A stretch of 31,646 bases of DNA from Candidatus Delongbacteria bacterium (GTDB lineage: Bacteria > JAGOEH01). The DNA is taken from NCBI GenBank assembly GCA_017997825.1, contig JAGOEH010000015.1, positions 1 to 31,646 of the forward strand, in the 5' to 3' direction. Made by a program: the position numbers and the translations under genes. The notes under the pieces were generated by a model. It made no database searches, was not told the origin of the DNA, and saw nothing but the letters and a program-made list of their open reading frames with translations. Positions 25,171 to 31,646 of the stretch are shown one piece after another; within the stretch, counting starts at the first letter, position 1, and each line of letters opens with the position of its first letter.

Positions 25171-26432
25171 GATTGATCCGTTCCCGCAATCGGAATCAGG
25201 GGATAGTCGAAAAGCCGATCATAGCTCTCCCTCGGGCGGATTAGATCAGCCCGGCCGGAATGGATCAGAACCTCAGCCCCGCGTAATCGCAGATTATAAT
25301 TGGACGCCATTGAAAATCCATAGGCACCCGTATCATACACCACCAGATGCTCTCCGGGTTTAACCCATCGGATGGGATAGTTCTCCGCAATTTTATCGCC
25401 CGTCTCGCAAATAGGCCCTACAATATCAGCCGTAAAAACCTTCCGGGAGGGAATGGTTTCCACCGGTTCAATATAATGAAAAGCCTGGTAGAGTGAGGGA
25501 CGTATCAGATCGTTCATCCCGATATCCGTGACAATAAAATTCTTGTATTTGGTGGCCTTGACCTGTAAAACCGTTCCCAATAAGAAACAGGAATCCGCAA
25601 TCAGATAGCGTCCCAATTCCAGGATCACTTTTTTATTGAATCGTTTCAGCTCGGGTATGATCAGCCGGCGATACTCATCCAGGGGAAATCCGTTACCATC
25701 CTTGAGATAATCGATACCCCAGCCACCGCCCAGATTCAGATAGGGCATATCATATTTACGATTGGCTTGATAGAACTCCTCCATTTTTTTTAAGGCATCC
25801 AAGAAGGGCCGGTAATCGAGCAATTGGCTGCCGATATGCATGTGACAGCCACAGATACGCAGATTTTTGCACTCTTCCGCTTCCTGAAGAATATGGGTTC
25901 CCACCTTGAAATTAATACCGAACTTGTTTTTACGTAACCCGGTCGAAATATAGGGGTGAGTTTTGGGATCGATATCGGGATTAATCCGTAGAAAAAGGGT
26001 GATTTCATGATTCTTGTACTGTTTGGCCAAGAGTTTCAGCGTCTGAAACTCTTCATAGGAGTCAACATTGATCGCGAAAATGGATTTGGAGATGGCGTAA
26101 TGGAACTCCTCCATCGTTTTACCGTTACCATTGAGAATTATTTTATCCGGGGTATACCCGGCCCTTTCGGCGGCTTTCATCTCGCCCAAACTGACGGCAT
26201 CCGCCCCCAATCCCCTTGACCGCAAAAAATTAAGTATGTTGATGTTACTATTGGCCTTCATCGCAAAGGAGATATGATAGTCCAAACCATCCAGCACCTT
26301 TTCCGCCGCTTTGATCTTATCCTGAATCATGGCCTGTGAGTAGATATAGGTGGGAGTTCCAAACTCCCGGGCAATCTGCAAAAATGAAACCCCGTCCAAA
26401 TGCAGGACATTCCCGTCAACATTCAGTTGCAT
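25167..26432 (-). CDS. lysA: Diaminopimelate decarboxylase
   Basis: PLP enzyme of the last lysine step, meso-diaminopimelate to L-lysine. The 421-residue fold-III decarboxylase has PLP-binding Lys59 in ISFAMKANSN, HMHIGSQL (about 197-204), the glycine loop GGGWGID (235-241), ELGRYLIAD and catalytic Cys342 in ICETGD. It ends GAYGFSMASNYNLR followed by RGAEVL. All key residues are intact. It starts 9 nt after the aspartokinase-like gene and overlaps the Nudix gene by 4 nt. The neighbouring degenerate aspartokinase with lysine-type ACT domains suggests a lysine-responsive partner. Confidence 0.96.
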   Translation of the reverse strand: MQLNVDGNVLHLDGVSFLQIAREFGTPTYIYSQAMIQDKIKAAEKVLDGLDYHISFAMKANSNINILNFLRSRGLGADAVSLGEMKAAERAGYTPDKIILNGNGKTMEEFHYAISKSIFAINVDSYEEFQTLKLLAKQYKNHEITLFLRINPDIDPKTHPYISTGLRKNKFGINFKVGTHILQEAEECKNLRICGCHMHIGSQLLDYRPFLDALKKMEEFYQANRKYDMPYLNLGGGWGIDYLKDGNGFPLDEYRRLIIPELKRFNKKVILELGRYLIADSCFLLGTVLQVKATKYKNFIVTDIGMNDLIRPSLYQAFHYIEPVETIPSRKVFTADIVGPICETGDKIAENYPIRWVKPGEHLVVYDTGAYGFSMASNYNLRLRGAEVLIHSGRADLIRPRESYDRLFDYPLIPIAGTDQS

Positions 26433-26441
26433 TCCATTCTC

Positions 26442-27662
26442 CTATACTTTAAATTCGTCCCGGAGGACCCGGATTGCCTTTTCTTCATCGATACTCGAAA
26501 TCAATAACGAGATTTTAATCTCGGAGGTAGTCACCATCTTGATCTCAATCCCCGCATTCTCGAAGAGGGTAAAAACCCTGGCCGCTACCCCGGGAGTATT
26601 CATCATCCCCATCCCGATCAGATTGATTTTGGTCACGTCTTCGGTAAAGGTAAAACAGCTCTGGGGAAAGATCGGCTGAAAATGCTGCAGGATTGTTTCA
26701 GCGAGCGTCAAATATTGTCGTGATAGGGTAAAAGCACAGTCAAATCGTTCTTCGCTGACCGGATGGTAGGAGATCATATCGATATTGACCGACTTGACCG
26801 CCAGTTCATTAAAAATCGCCGATAGAGACTTGGAGCCCAGGGGTAAATTTTCCCAGATCACCTGGATCTGGTTGTTGTCGGTATTGATATTGGTGATGGT
26901 TTTAATCGGCATTGGCAGATTCTCCCTTTTAGTGATGGTCGTTCCATGATCCGGATTATTAATGGAATTGATAGTCAACGGGATCTGATGACGAACCACG
27001 AAATCCAGGGCTGGGGGATGAAGAATCTTGAGCGATGAGTTCAATTCGATCAATTCTTCATAGCTCATCCAGGGGATTTTGGTGTGACTGCTTTTATAAT
27101 AGGAAATGACGGACGAGATTCCCATGTTATTATCATAGATGGTCAGAGGGGCGTCGAGCAGAGCGGCCCAGAGCGCGGCCGTCAGTTCTCCGCCTCCGTA
27201 CATATAATCATTAACCGAATCGAAATCATTCAGTTCCCGGCAACGGGGCACCAGATTAATGCGCTCAGTCGGAGTGAGTATACCCGGCAGGCGCGGCTTC
27301 AATCGGGAAAAGAGCTCCTCCGGATACGACGGCTCTCTCCCATTAGTCGCCCCCCCCTCGGGCTCTCCCAATACCAGTTCCCGGCAGGGGATCCCTTTCA
27401 TAGTCAGAAAAGCCTGGAAGATCGTCTGGGTAATATACTCCTGCCCCCGGATCAGGCCGGTGGTCGGAGCATCATCCAGCCCGCCCATGACGGCCACCAC
27501 CTGAGATATCGTCTCCTGAAGGAGAGTCTGCATCGGCGGCAAGACCACGTAATAAATCCTGTCATCCCGAATCTGCCGGCAGAAACTGTTGAGGATCTGG
27601 ATCAGGTGATGAATATCATTTAATACATAGGGTTTAAAATACAGTACGCATCGTTTTTCCAT
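26442..27662 (-). CDS. Degenerate aspartokinase-like protein with intact tandem ACT domains
   Basis: The 406-residue product aligns with aspartokinase end to end, but the catalytic sites are lost. The N-terminal KFGG is YFKP (8-11), the GRGGSD loop is GGGELT (156-161), and the TDVDGVYTADPR nucleotide loop is replaced by YDNNMGISSV (176-185). Conserved non-catalytic parts remain: SYEELIEL (200-207), ILHPPALDF (213-221). The two ACT domains (about 265-330 and 343-406) look intact, including the effector-contact segment TTSEIKIS (378-385). I infer a non-phosphorylating lysine sensor or regulator rather than an enzyme. ATG 27662 is chosen, with AAGGA 12 bases upstream; an ATG at 27674 has no room for a ribosome site. 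It is 23 nt after porX and 9 nt before lysA. Confidence 0.85.
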   Translation of the reverse strand: MEKRCVLYFKPYVLNDIHHLIQILNSFCRQIRDDRIYYVVLPPMQTLLQETISQVVAVMGGLDDAPTTGLIRGQEYITQTIFQAFLTMKGIPCRELVLGEPEGGATNGREPSYPEELFSRLKPRLPGILTPTERINLVPRCRELNDFDSVNDYMYGGGELTAALWAALLDAPLTIYDNNMGISSVISYYKSSHTKIPWMSYEELIELNSSLKILHPPALDFVVRHQIPLTINSINNPDHGTTITKRENLPMPIKTITNINTDNNQIQVIWENLPLGSKSLSAIFNELAVKSVNIDMISYHPVSEERFDCAFTLSRQYLTLAETILQHFQPIFPQSCFTFTEDVTKINLIGMGMMNTPGVAARVFTLFENAGIEIKMVTTSEIKISLLISSIDEEKAIRVLRDEFKV

Positions 27663-27685
27663 AGCAACCACCATTCCTTTACTGG

Positions 27686-29242
27686 CTATTTTTTGGGGGT
27701 AATAATCGCATAGGGAAGTATCATCTCCTCCATCGATATTCCTCCGTGCAGGAAATTGTTATTATATTTCTGGCTGAACTGACCGACATTTCCCGTAAAA
27801 GCAAAATAATTATTGTTGTTGGCAAAGGCATAGTTGGTCAGAACACCATCGCGGGGCAGGAATAGTTTCTCGGGATCCTTGACCAGCCATCCATGCTTGG
27901 TATTAAATGACAGATAATTCCCGATTTTGAAGCGTAATGAGTATGATATCCGGCTGTCTCCCTTGATAACCGTCGGTTTGTTGCAGAATATCGAGCCATG
28001 ATCCGTGGTGATCACGACCGTGGCTTTCTCATTCTTAAAAATGTATTGAAGCATCCGGAAGATCCAGGAATTTTCGAACCAGGTTTTAGCGATATTGCGA
28101 AATGCCGTCTCATCCAGTACAATTTCCTGAAGAATTTTATTGGCTGCCCGATTATGGATGATGATGTCCAGGAAGTTAAAAACAAATACAATCAAGGACA
28201 AATTCTTCAATCCGGACATTTTTTTGTAGACCTCTTCAGCCCAGTTCATATCCAATATTTTGGTGAAATAGGGACGATACTGAAGAGAAATAGCGTACTC
28301 TTCCAGCAGGTCCAGCATCAGATCATACTCATTATCATTTTTCCCCGTTTCTGATTCCTGGAACCAGGGGACCAGTTTGGGATACTTCTGTTGGATAATC
28401 AAGGGCAATTTGCCGCTGAAAATAGAATTTCTGGAATAGGGAGTGGCCGTCGGCAGAATTGAAAAATAGTACCGGGTATCCACATTGAAAAATGCAGACA
28501 GGGATTGACTCATGGCCAACCATTGATCCGCCCGCATACAGTCCAGCAGAAAAAAATAAACCTTCTCTCCATTCCTTAAATGAGGGAAAACCACTTTGGG
28601 CATCAGGTGATGAGAAAAAAGCAGATCACCCGGCGAGATTAACATTTTGGCATAGTTGGCTTCGATAAACCGGGAAAAGAGCTGGTTGATCTCCTCTTTC
28701 TGCATCTTAAAAACATCCTTCAACTCATCATCCCGATGAGATGCGTTCAAAATATCCATTTTGAGGATTTCCAGATAGAGATCGATCCAATCCTTTGAAT
28801 TTACACTACTCTCAGCCATCTGACGGATCCGGTTAAAATCCTGATGGAAGGTTTCGACCGATTTCTGCTGCATCAGATCCATCCCATCGAACACTTTTTT
28901 AAATACCGACAGGATCTGGCTTGGATTGACCGGTTTGGTCAGAAAATCGGTAACCTGATGAGATAGCGCGCTGTCCATCAGGGTTTCTTCTTCATTCTTG
29001 GTAATCATCACCACCGGAACATTAAAATCATACTTCCGAATCCGGGCTAACGTTTCCAATCCATCCATCCCAATCATCATTTCATCCAGCAGAACCATAT
29101 CATACCGTTCCCGTTGAATCAGATCCAGCCCATCATCCCCATTGGCAACCGGAGTGATTTCATACCCTTTGTTCTTTAAAAATTCAATATGGGAACGGAA
29201 ATAGTGAATCTCATCGTCAATCCAAAGTATTTTTTTCGTCAT
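27686..29242 (-). CDS. porX: PorX-type response regulator with PglZ/alkaline-phosphatase-fold domain
   Basis: Controls type IX secretion in Bacteroidota together with the sensor PorY. The 518-residue length equals P. gingivalis PorX as I recall it. Receiver domain: Asp9/Asp10 (WIDDE), phospho-acceptor Asp53 (LLDEMM), Thr81 and Lys103 (LTKP). A helical linker (about 120-210) leads to the PglZ domain with FLLDCMRADQW (231-241), SILPTATPYSRNSIFSGKLP (261-280), TTDHGS (412-417) and HGG (499-501). These segments carry the metal-binding and nucleophile residues expected of the alkaline-phosphatase superfamily. It is the promoter-proximal gene of an operon that then runs into lysine synthesis genes. 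No porY or T9SS core gene is in the window. Confidence 0.94.
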   Translation of the reverse strand: MTKKILWIDDEIHYFRSHIEFLKNKGYEITPVANGDDGLDLIQRERYDMVLLDEMMIGMDGLETLARIRKYDFNVPVVMITKNEEETLMDSALSHQVTDFLTKPVNPSQILSVFKKVFDGMDLMQQKSVETFHQDFNRIRQMAESSVNSKDWIDLYLEILKMDILNASHRDDELKDVFKMQKEEINQLFSRFIEANYAKMLISPGDLLFSHHLMPKVVFPHLRNGEKVYFFLLDCMRADQWLAMSQSLSAFFNVDTRYYFSILPTATPYSRNSIFSGKLPLIIQQKYPKLVPWFQESETGKNDNEYDLMLDLLEEYAISLQYRPYFTKILDMNWAEEVYKKMSGLKNLSLIVFVFNFLDIIIHNRAANKILQEIVLDETAFRNIAKTWFENSWIFRMLQYIFKNEKATVVITTDHGSIFCNKPTVIKGDSRISYSLRFKIGNYLSFNTKHGWLVKDPEKLFLPRDGVLTNYAFANNNNYFAFTGNVGQFSQKYNNNFLHGGISMEEMILPYAIITPKK

Positions 29243-29644
29243 GGCTCTCCCATCGGTTAGCTAAACCAGGTCGGATTATCAGAATCCTCCTTGAATTCTT
29301 ATTCCATTTTAATCTAAAACCATCCGGGTGTCAAGCTAAAAGTATCATTCTCATCAAGAATCTCAAGCCATCAATACCCGGATCCCTCCGATGATGTCCC
29401 GATCCAAACTCAGCCGATCACCCATCGGGGGATCCAATCCGGATCGGACCATGACCTTAGATCGGCAATTTTTACCGCCCTGAGCGATCCTAAGCAACGG
29501 AACGGCAGTTAACACTAGATGCCCCGCCAGGCCGAAAAAGGGCATTCGGCTCTTATTTGATGCCTGATGAGCGGTTCATAAGCCGACGTTTGGTGATGGA
29601 CGGCACATATTCTGCATTTTGAAAGAAAAAACCAGGAGAACACG
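29243..29644. other. Divergent intergenic region between porX and the NlpC/P60 gene
   Basis: About 400 bp with divergent genes on both sides. On the minus strand it contains the porX promoter and a leader with an AAGGAGG (29292-29286) about 44 nt before porX that has no start codon behind it. On the plus strand AGGAG lies six bases before the NlpC gene, but I find no convincing -35/-10 for it. A 60-codon minus-strand frame (29545-29363) has no convincing homology. Confidence 0.5.
29306..29334 (-). promoter_or_regulatory. Sigma-70-type promoter of the porX operon
   Basis: Minus strand -35 TTGACA (29334-29329), 17-bp spacer, -10 TAAAAT (29311-29306). Transcription should start near 29299, giving a leader of about 57 nt. 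porX itself has GGGAG four bases before its ATG. Confidence 0.75.
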
Positions 29645-30211
29645 ATGAAAACTCGATTATTCTTCATTGGAATCTGGCTACTGCTGGCGCAGTGTGCCGG
29701 CACTAGTTTACCCCGATATTGTGACCGATCTCCGGCGACATCCCCGGTCTCCCAAAGCCCCAAGGATTACCCAATGGATCGAAAGGCCAATCCCAGAGAC
29801 CGGCAGGAGTTTATAAAAAAACAGTGGGAATTATATGACATTGTCAAAACGTTGCTTCGAACACCCTATCAATGGGGCGGAGAGCAACCCCGATCAGGCA
29901 TGGATTGCTCGGGATTAACCTTTTATGCCTATAAAGAAAAGCTCGGTTATCCGCTTCAGCGAACGGCCAAGGAACAGTACCATCAGGGAAAAGCCATCGA
30001 AATGAGTGAAATTCGTTTTGGGGATTTGATTTTCTTCAGCCGTCATCCCAGCTCAAAGAGCGTCAATCATGTCGGAATTTATGTCAATAACCGCAAATTC
30101 CTTCATGCCAGCTCCTCCAACGGGGTAACCGTCACCCAATTAGATACCCCTTATTGGAAAAACAGGATTGTGGGTGCCCGACGGATTCTTCACGAACCGG
30201 AACAGAACTGA
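29645..30211 (+). CDS. NlpC/P60 peptidoglycan endopeptidase lipoprotein
   Basis: Cell-wall peptide hydrolase of the Spr/NlpC type. The signal sequence ends in a good lipobox LLAQC, with lipid-anchored Cys17. The NlpC/P60 domain occupies about residues 65-180 and shows the catalytic set: Cys88 in SGMDCSGL, His142 in VNHVGIYV and His154 in FLHASSS. YQWGGEQPR before the Cys is typical. At 188 aa it is a single-domain enzyme. AGGAG lies six bases before the ATG. Its neighbours give no functional clue, and it converges on the small gene at 30226 with only 14 bp between stops. Confidence 0.94.
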   Translation: MKTRLFFIGIWLLLAQCAGTSLPRYCDRSPATSPVSQSPKDYPMDRKANPRDRQEFIKKQWELYDIVKTLLRTPYQWGGEQPRSGMDCSGLTFYAYKEKLGYPLQRTAKEQYHQGKAIEMSEIRFGDLIFFSRHPSSKSVNHVGIYVNNRKFLHASSSNGVTVTQLDTPYWKNRIVGARRILHEPEQN

Positions 30212-30225
30212 GTATTCGGTGGGGG

Positions 30226-30423
30226 CTATCCCCGGATATCAACCTGGTTCCCTAACGGAAACTGATTGGTGGTCTTCGGTTCGGCGCGTTCAATCTTCTG
30301 CAGTTGAATCAGTTCCTGCTCCTGGGTACGGTTGCGTTCGGGTTGAGACGGTGTCTCCGGTGGAGCCAAACGGCTCATCCGTTCCTTGGTCTGAGAATAA
30401 TCGACTGAGTTTATCGGGGCCAT
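30226..30423 (-). CDS. Small hydrophilic protein of unknown function with LGxxxDIRG tail
   Basis: A 65-residue product, polar and rich in Gln, Pro, Arg and Glu, without a signal peptide or hydrophobic core and therefore probably disordered. The start has a very good ribosome site (GGAGG, seven bases before ATG) 17 nt after the preceding small gene, which supports it as a real second cistron. It ends LGNQVDIRG, very similar to the ending of the upstream neighbour (LGRKLDVNG). I do not recognise a family for the rest. Confidence 0.68.
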   Translation of the reverse strand: MAPINSVDYSQTKERMSRLAPPETPSQPERNRTQEQELIQLQKIERAEPKTTNQFPLGNQVDIRG

Positions 30424-30440
30424 AAATTGTCCTCCGTGGG

Positions 30441-30800
30441 TTATCCGTTAACATCCAGCTTACGGCCCAGGCTTGCACCTTTCTCGGAATTACTCTTATC
30501 CCTGACATAATTCATGGACTGCATCTGGAGATCGATTTTCTGCGCGATCAACTGGCTTATCAGGTGATCAATATCCTGGATCATCGTTTCCAACTGATTC
30601 CGATCCTGGGTTAATTGGATGGTTAACGACGAGTTCTTGTTGATTTTTTGCTGATTATAAAAACTATCACTCTGATGAATCGAAGATGGGGATGGAGTTC
30701 CAACAGAATCGCGTTGGGCGGCTACGGTGTAAGCAATCCGATCAACTTCGGCCTGGGCTTGGAAAAGAGGTTGTTGGATCGACGAAAGTGAACGAATCAT
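30441..30800 (-). CDS. Small coiled-coil protein of unknown function with LGxxxDVNG tail
   Basis: A 119-residue protein. Residues about 1-50 are polar with Ser/Gln runs. About 55-100 looks like an amphipathic helix or coiled coil (LTIQLTQDRNQLETMIQDID, then HLISQLIAQKIDLQMQSMNY). It ends SLGRKLDVNG, a short tail also seen in small motility-associated proteins such as the YjfB family (LGxxIDxx), though the rest does not match clearly. No signal peptide. ATG 30800 has AGAGGA eight bases upstream and is only about 14 nt from the predicted transcription start. It is the first gene of a two-gene unit divergent from era. Confidence 0.75.
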   Translation of the reverse strand: MIRSLSSIQQPLFQAQAEVDRIAYTVAAQRDSVGTPSPSSIHQSDSFYNQQKINKNSSLTIQLTQDRNQLETMIQDIDHLISQLIAQKIDLQMQSMNYVRDKSNSEKGASLGRKLDVNG

Positions 30801-30820
30801 CTTTTTATTCCTCTGATAAC

Positions 30821-30849
30821 AATATAGCACCACATCTCCATAAAGTCAA
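30821..30849 (-). promoter_or_regulatory. Sigma-70-type promoter of the small two-gene unit
   Basis: Minus strand -35 TTGACT (30849-30844), 17-bp spacer, -10 TATATT (30826-30821). The predicted start is close to 30814, leaving a leader of about 14 nt. It is of the same quality as the leuS and TonB-cluster promoters, so the small genes are probably well expressed. Confidence 0.72.
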
Positions 30850-30875
30850 GTTTTTTTTCATTTCATATTTTTTGC

Positions 30876-30904
30876 TTGAACTTTCGTTTAAAATTAAGTA
30901 TTTT
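30876..30904 (+). promoter_or_regulatory. Possible promoter of era
   Basis: Plus strand TTGAAC (30876-30881), 17-bp spacer, TATTTT (30899-30904), about 80 bp before era. The -10 is only 4/6 and the region is A/T-rich, so overlapping alternatives exist. Confidence 0.4.
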
Positions 30905-30986
30905 AAAATGTTAGAGTGACTGAATATCCATTACTTCCGGAATCACTCCGCCTTTTGACGACAATTAAGAATCAAGGAGTTCACTA

Positions 30987-31646
30987 ATGAAAACCGGATA
31001 CGTCGGAATTATCGGAAAACCCAATGCCGGAAAATCGACCATCTTGAATGCCCTAATCGGCGAAAAACTCGCCATCGTCACCCCCAAAGCTCAAACCACT
31101 CGACGCCGGATTATCGGGATCTATTCCACCGAGAATTGTCAAATCGTCTTCATCGATACCCCCGGCTATGTCGATAATCCTGATCGTTTTTCCGAAAAAC
31201 TGGTCAATCAGGCCAAAGGCACCATGCGGGAAGTGGATGTAAACCTGTTGATCGTTGATGCCACCAAGTATATGAAATCGCTGCCCGATGATGTGTTGGT
31301 TCAAATCAAATACTGTCAGCGGCCTGTCTTTCTCATCATTAATAAAATCGATAAGATCAAAAAATCCTTCATCCTACCCATTATCGATTTTTACCGCAAT
31401 ATCTTCGAGTTTGTCGAAATCATCCCTCTATCCGCTAAATATAAGGATGGTGTAGCCATTCTACTCGAAAAACTCCTCGAATACCTTCCGGAAGGGGAGC
31501 CCATCTATCCGGAAGACCAGCTCTCTTCACAACCCCAGCGCATGTTCGTTGAGGAATTCATCCGGGAAGCCATCTTTAACAATCTCAGTGAAGAGATTCC
31601 CTATTCATCCTATGTCCAACTCAATAGCTTCAGTGAAGCCGATACG
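30987..31646 (+). CDS. era: GTPase Era (3' end outside window)
   Basis: Ribosome-associated GTPase needed for 16S rRNA/30S maturation. The first 220 residues are present. G1 is GKPNAGKS (10-17), the G2 region is KAQTTRRR (34-41), G3 DTPG (57-60), G4 NKID (119-122) and G5 SAK (149-151). The Era-specific linker follows, from YPEDQL (174-179) to FIREAIFNNLSEEIPYSSYV (191-210). The C-terminal KH RNA-binding domain is cut by the window end. ATG 30987 has AAGGAG seven bases upstream. G1 has Lys and Ala where many Era proteins have Arg and Val, a mild change. Confidence 0.96.
   Translation, partial: MKTGYVGIIGKPNAGKSTILNALIGEKLAIVTPKAQTTRRRIIGIYSTENCQIVFIDTPGYVDNPDRFSEKLVNQAKGTMREVDVNLLIVDATKYMKSLPDDVLVQIKYCQRPVFLIINKIDKIKKSFILPIIDFYRNIFEFVEIIPLSAKYKDGVAILLEKLLEYLPEGEPIYPEDQLSSQPQRMFVEEFIREAIFNNLSEEIPYSSYVQLNSFSEADT

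Noticed and set aside
26442-27662. Calling the aspartokinase-like gene a pseudogene
   Set aside because: The frame is uninterrupted, the spacing to its neighbours is tight, and the ACT domains are well kept; a functional non-enzyme fits better.
29363-29545. A 60-codon minus-strand frame between porX and the NlpC gene, ending DIIGGIRVLMA, faintly like the C-terminus of the ATP synthase delta subunit
   Set aside because: The likeness rests on a few residues (IIGGIRV), there is no ribosome site, and the expected continuation is in a different frame. Too weak to call a gene or a relic.
30220-30234. Hairpin GGGG-GCTAT-CCCC between the convergent stops of the NlpC and small genes
   Set aside because: Only four G-C pairs, no T-run on either strand, and it overlaps a stop codon; not a convincing terminator.

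Overview
The window looks like chromosomal sequence from a diderm, motile bacterium of the FCB superphylum, probably outside Bacteroidota proper (Marinimicrobia-, Calditrichota- or KSB1-like lineages are guesses). The type IX secretion (T9SS) markers point to FCB: a PorX response regulator, a PorV/PorQ-family barrel, and a secreted protein with a type-A-like C-terminal sorting domain beside a TonB-dependent receptor. Clear Shine-Dalgarno sites and TTGACA/TATATT promoters speak against a typical Bacteroidota member, where both are rare. I see no tRNA, rRNA, CRISPR array, insertion sequence or phage gene.

Layout. (1) 1-3098, plus strand: the end of a chemotaxis operon, with a CheA kinase cut by the window edge, a minimal CheR and a CheD homologue lacking its catalytic Cys and His. 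(2) 12812-3123, minus strand: a tight operon leuS-nifU-nifS-lon-phoH-like-unknown behind a strong promoter whose spacer contains a Fur-box-like palindrome. (3) 22392-13062, minus strand: a surface/secretion cluster of TonB-dependent receptor, T9SS-type cargo, small envelope protein, PorV/PorQ-like barrel and IPT-domain lipoprotein, followed by a URO-D family protein, behind a leader of about 290 nt. (4) 29242-22721, minus strand: porX, a degenerate aspartokinase-like protein with intact ACT domains, lysA, a Nudix hydrolase, a nitroreductase and dinB, led by a clear promoter. (5) 29645-31646: an NlpC/P60 lipoprotein (plus), two small unknown genes (minus) with similar C-terminal tails, and the start of era (plus).

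How the parts connect. The region 3 genes look like cargo and outer-membrane parts for a PorX-controlled secretion system, with porX itself heading region 4. Region 2 joins translation, Fe-S assembly and protein/RNA quality control under possible iron control. Two probable pseudoenzymes, the CheD homologue and the aspartokinase-like protein beside lysA, are the most unusual single genes. The two small proteins before era are the least explained.
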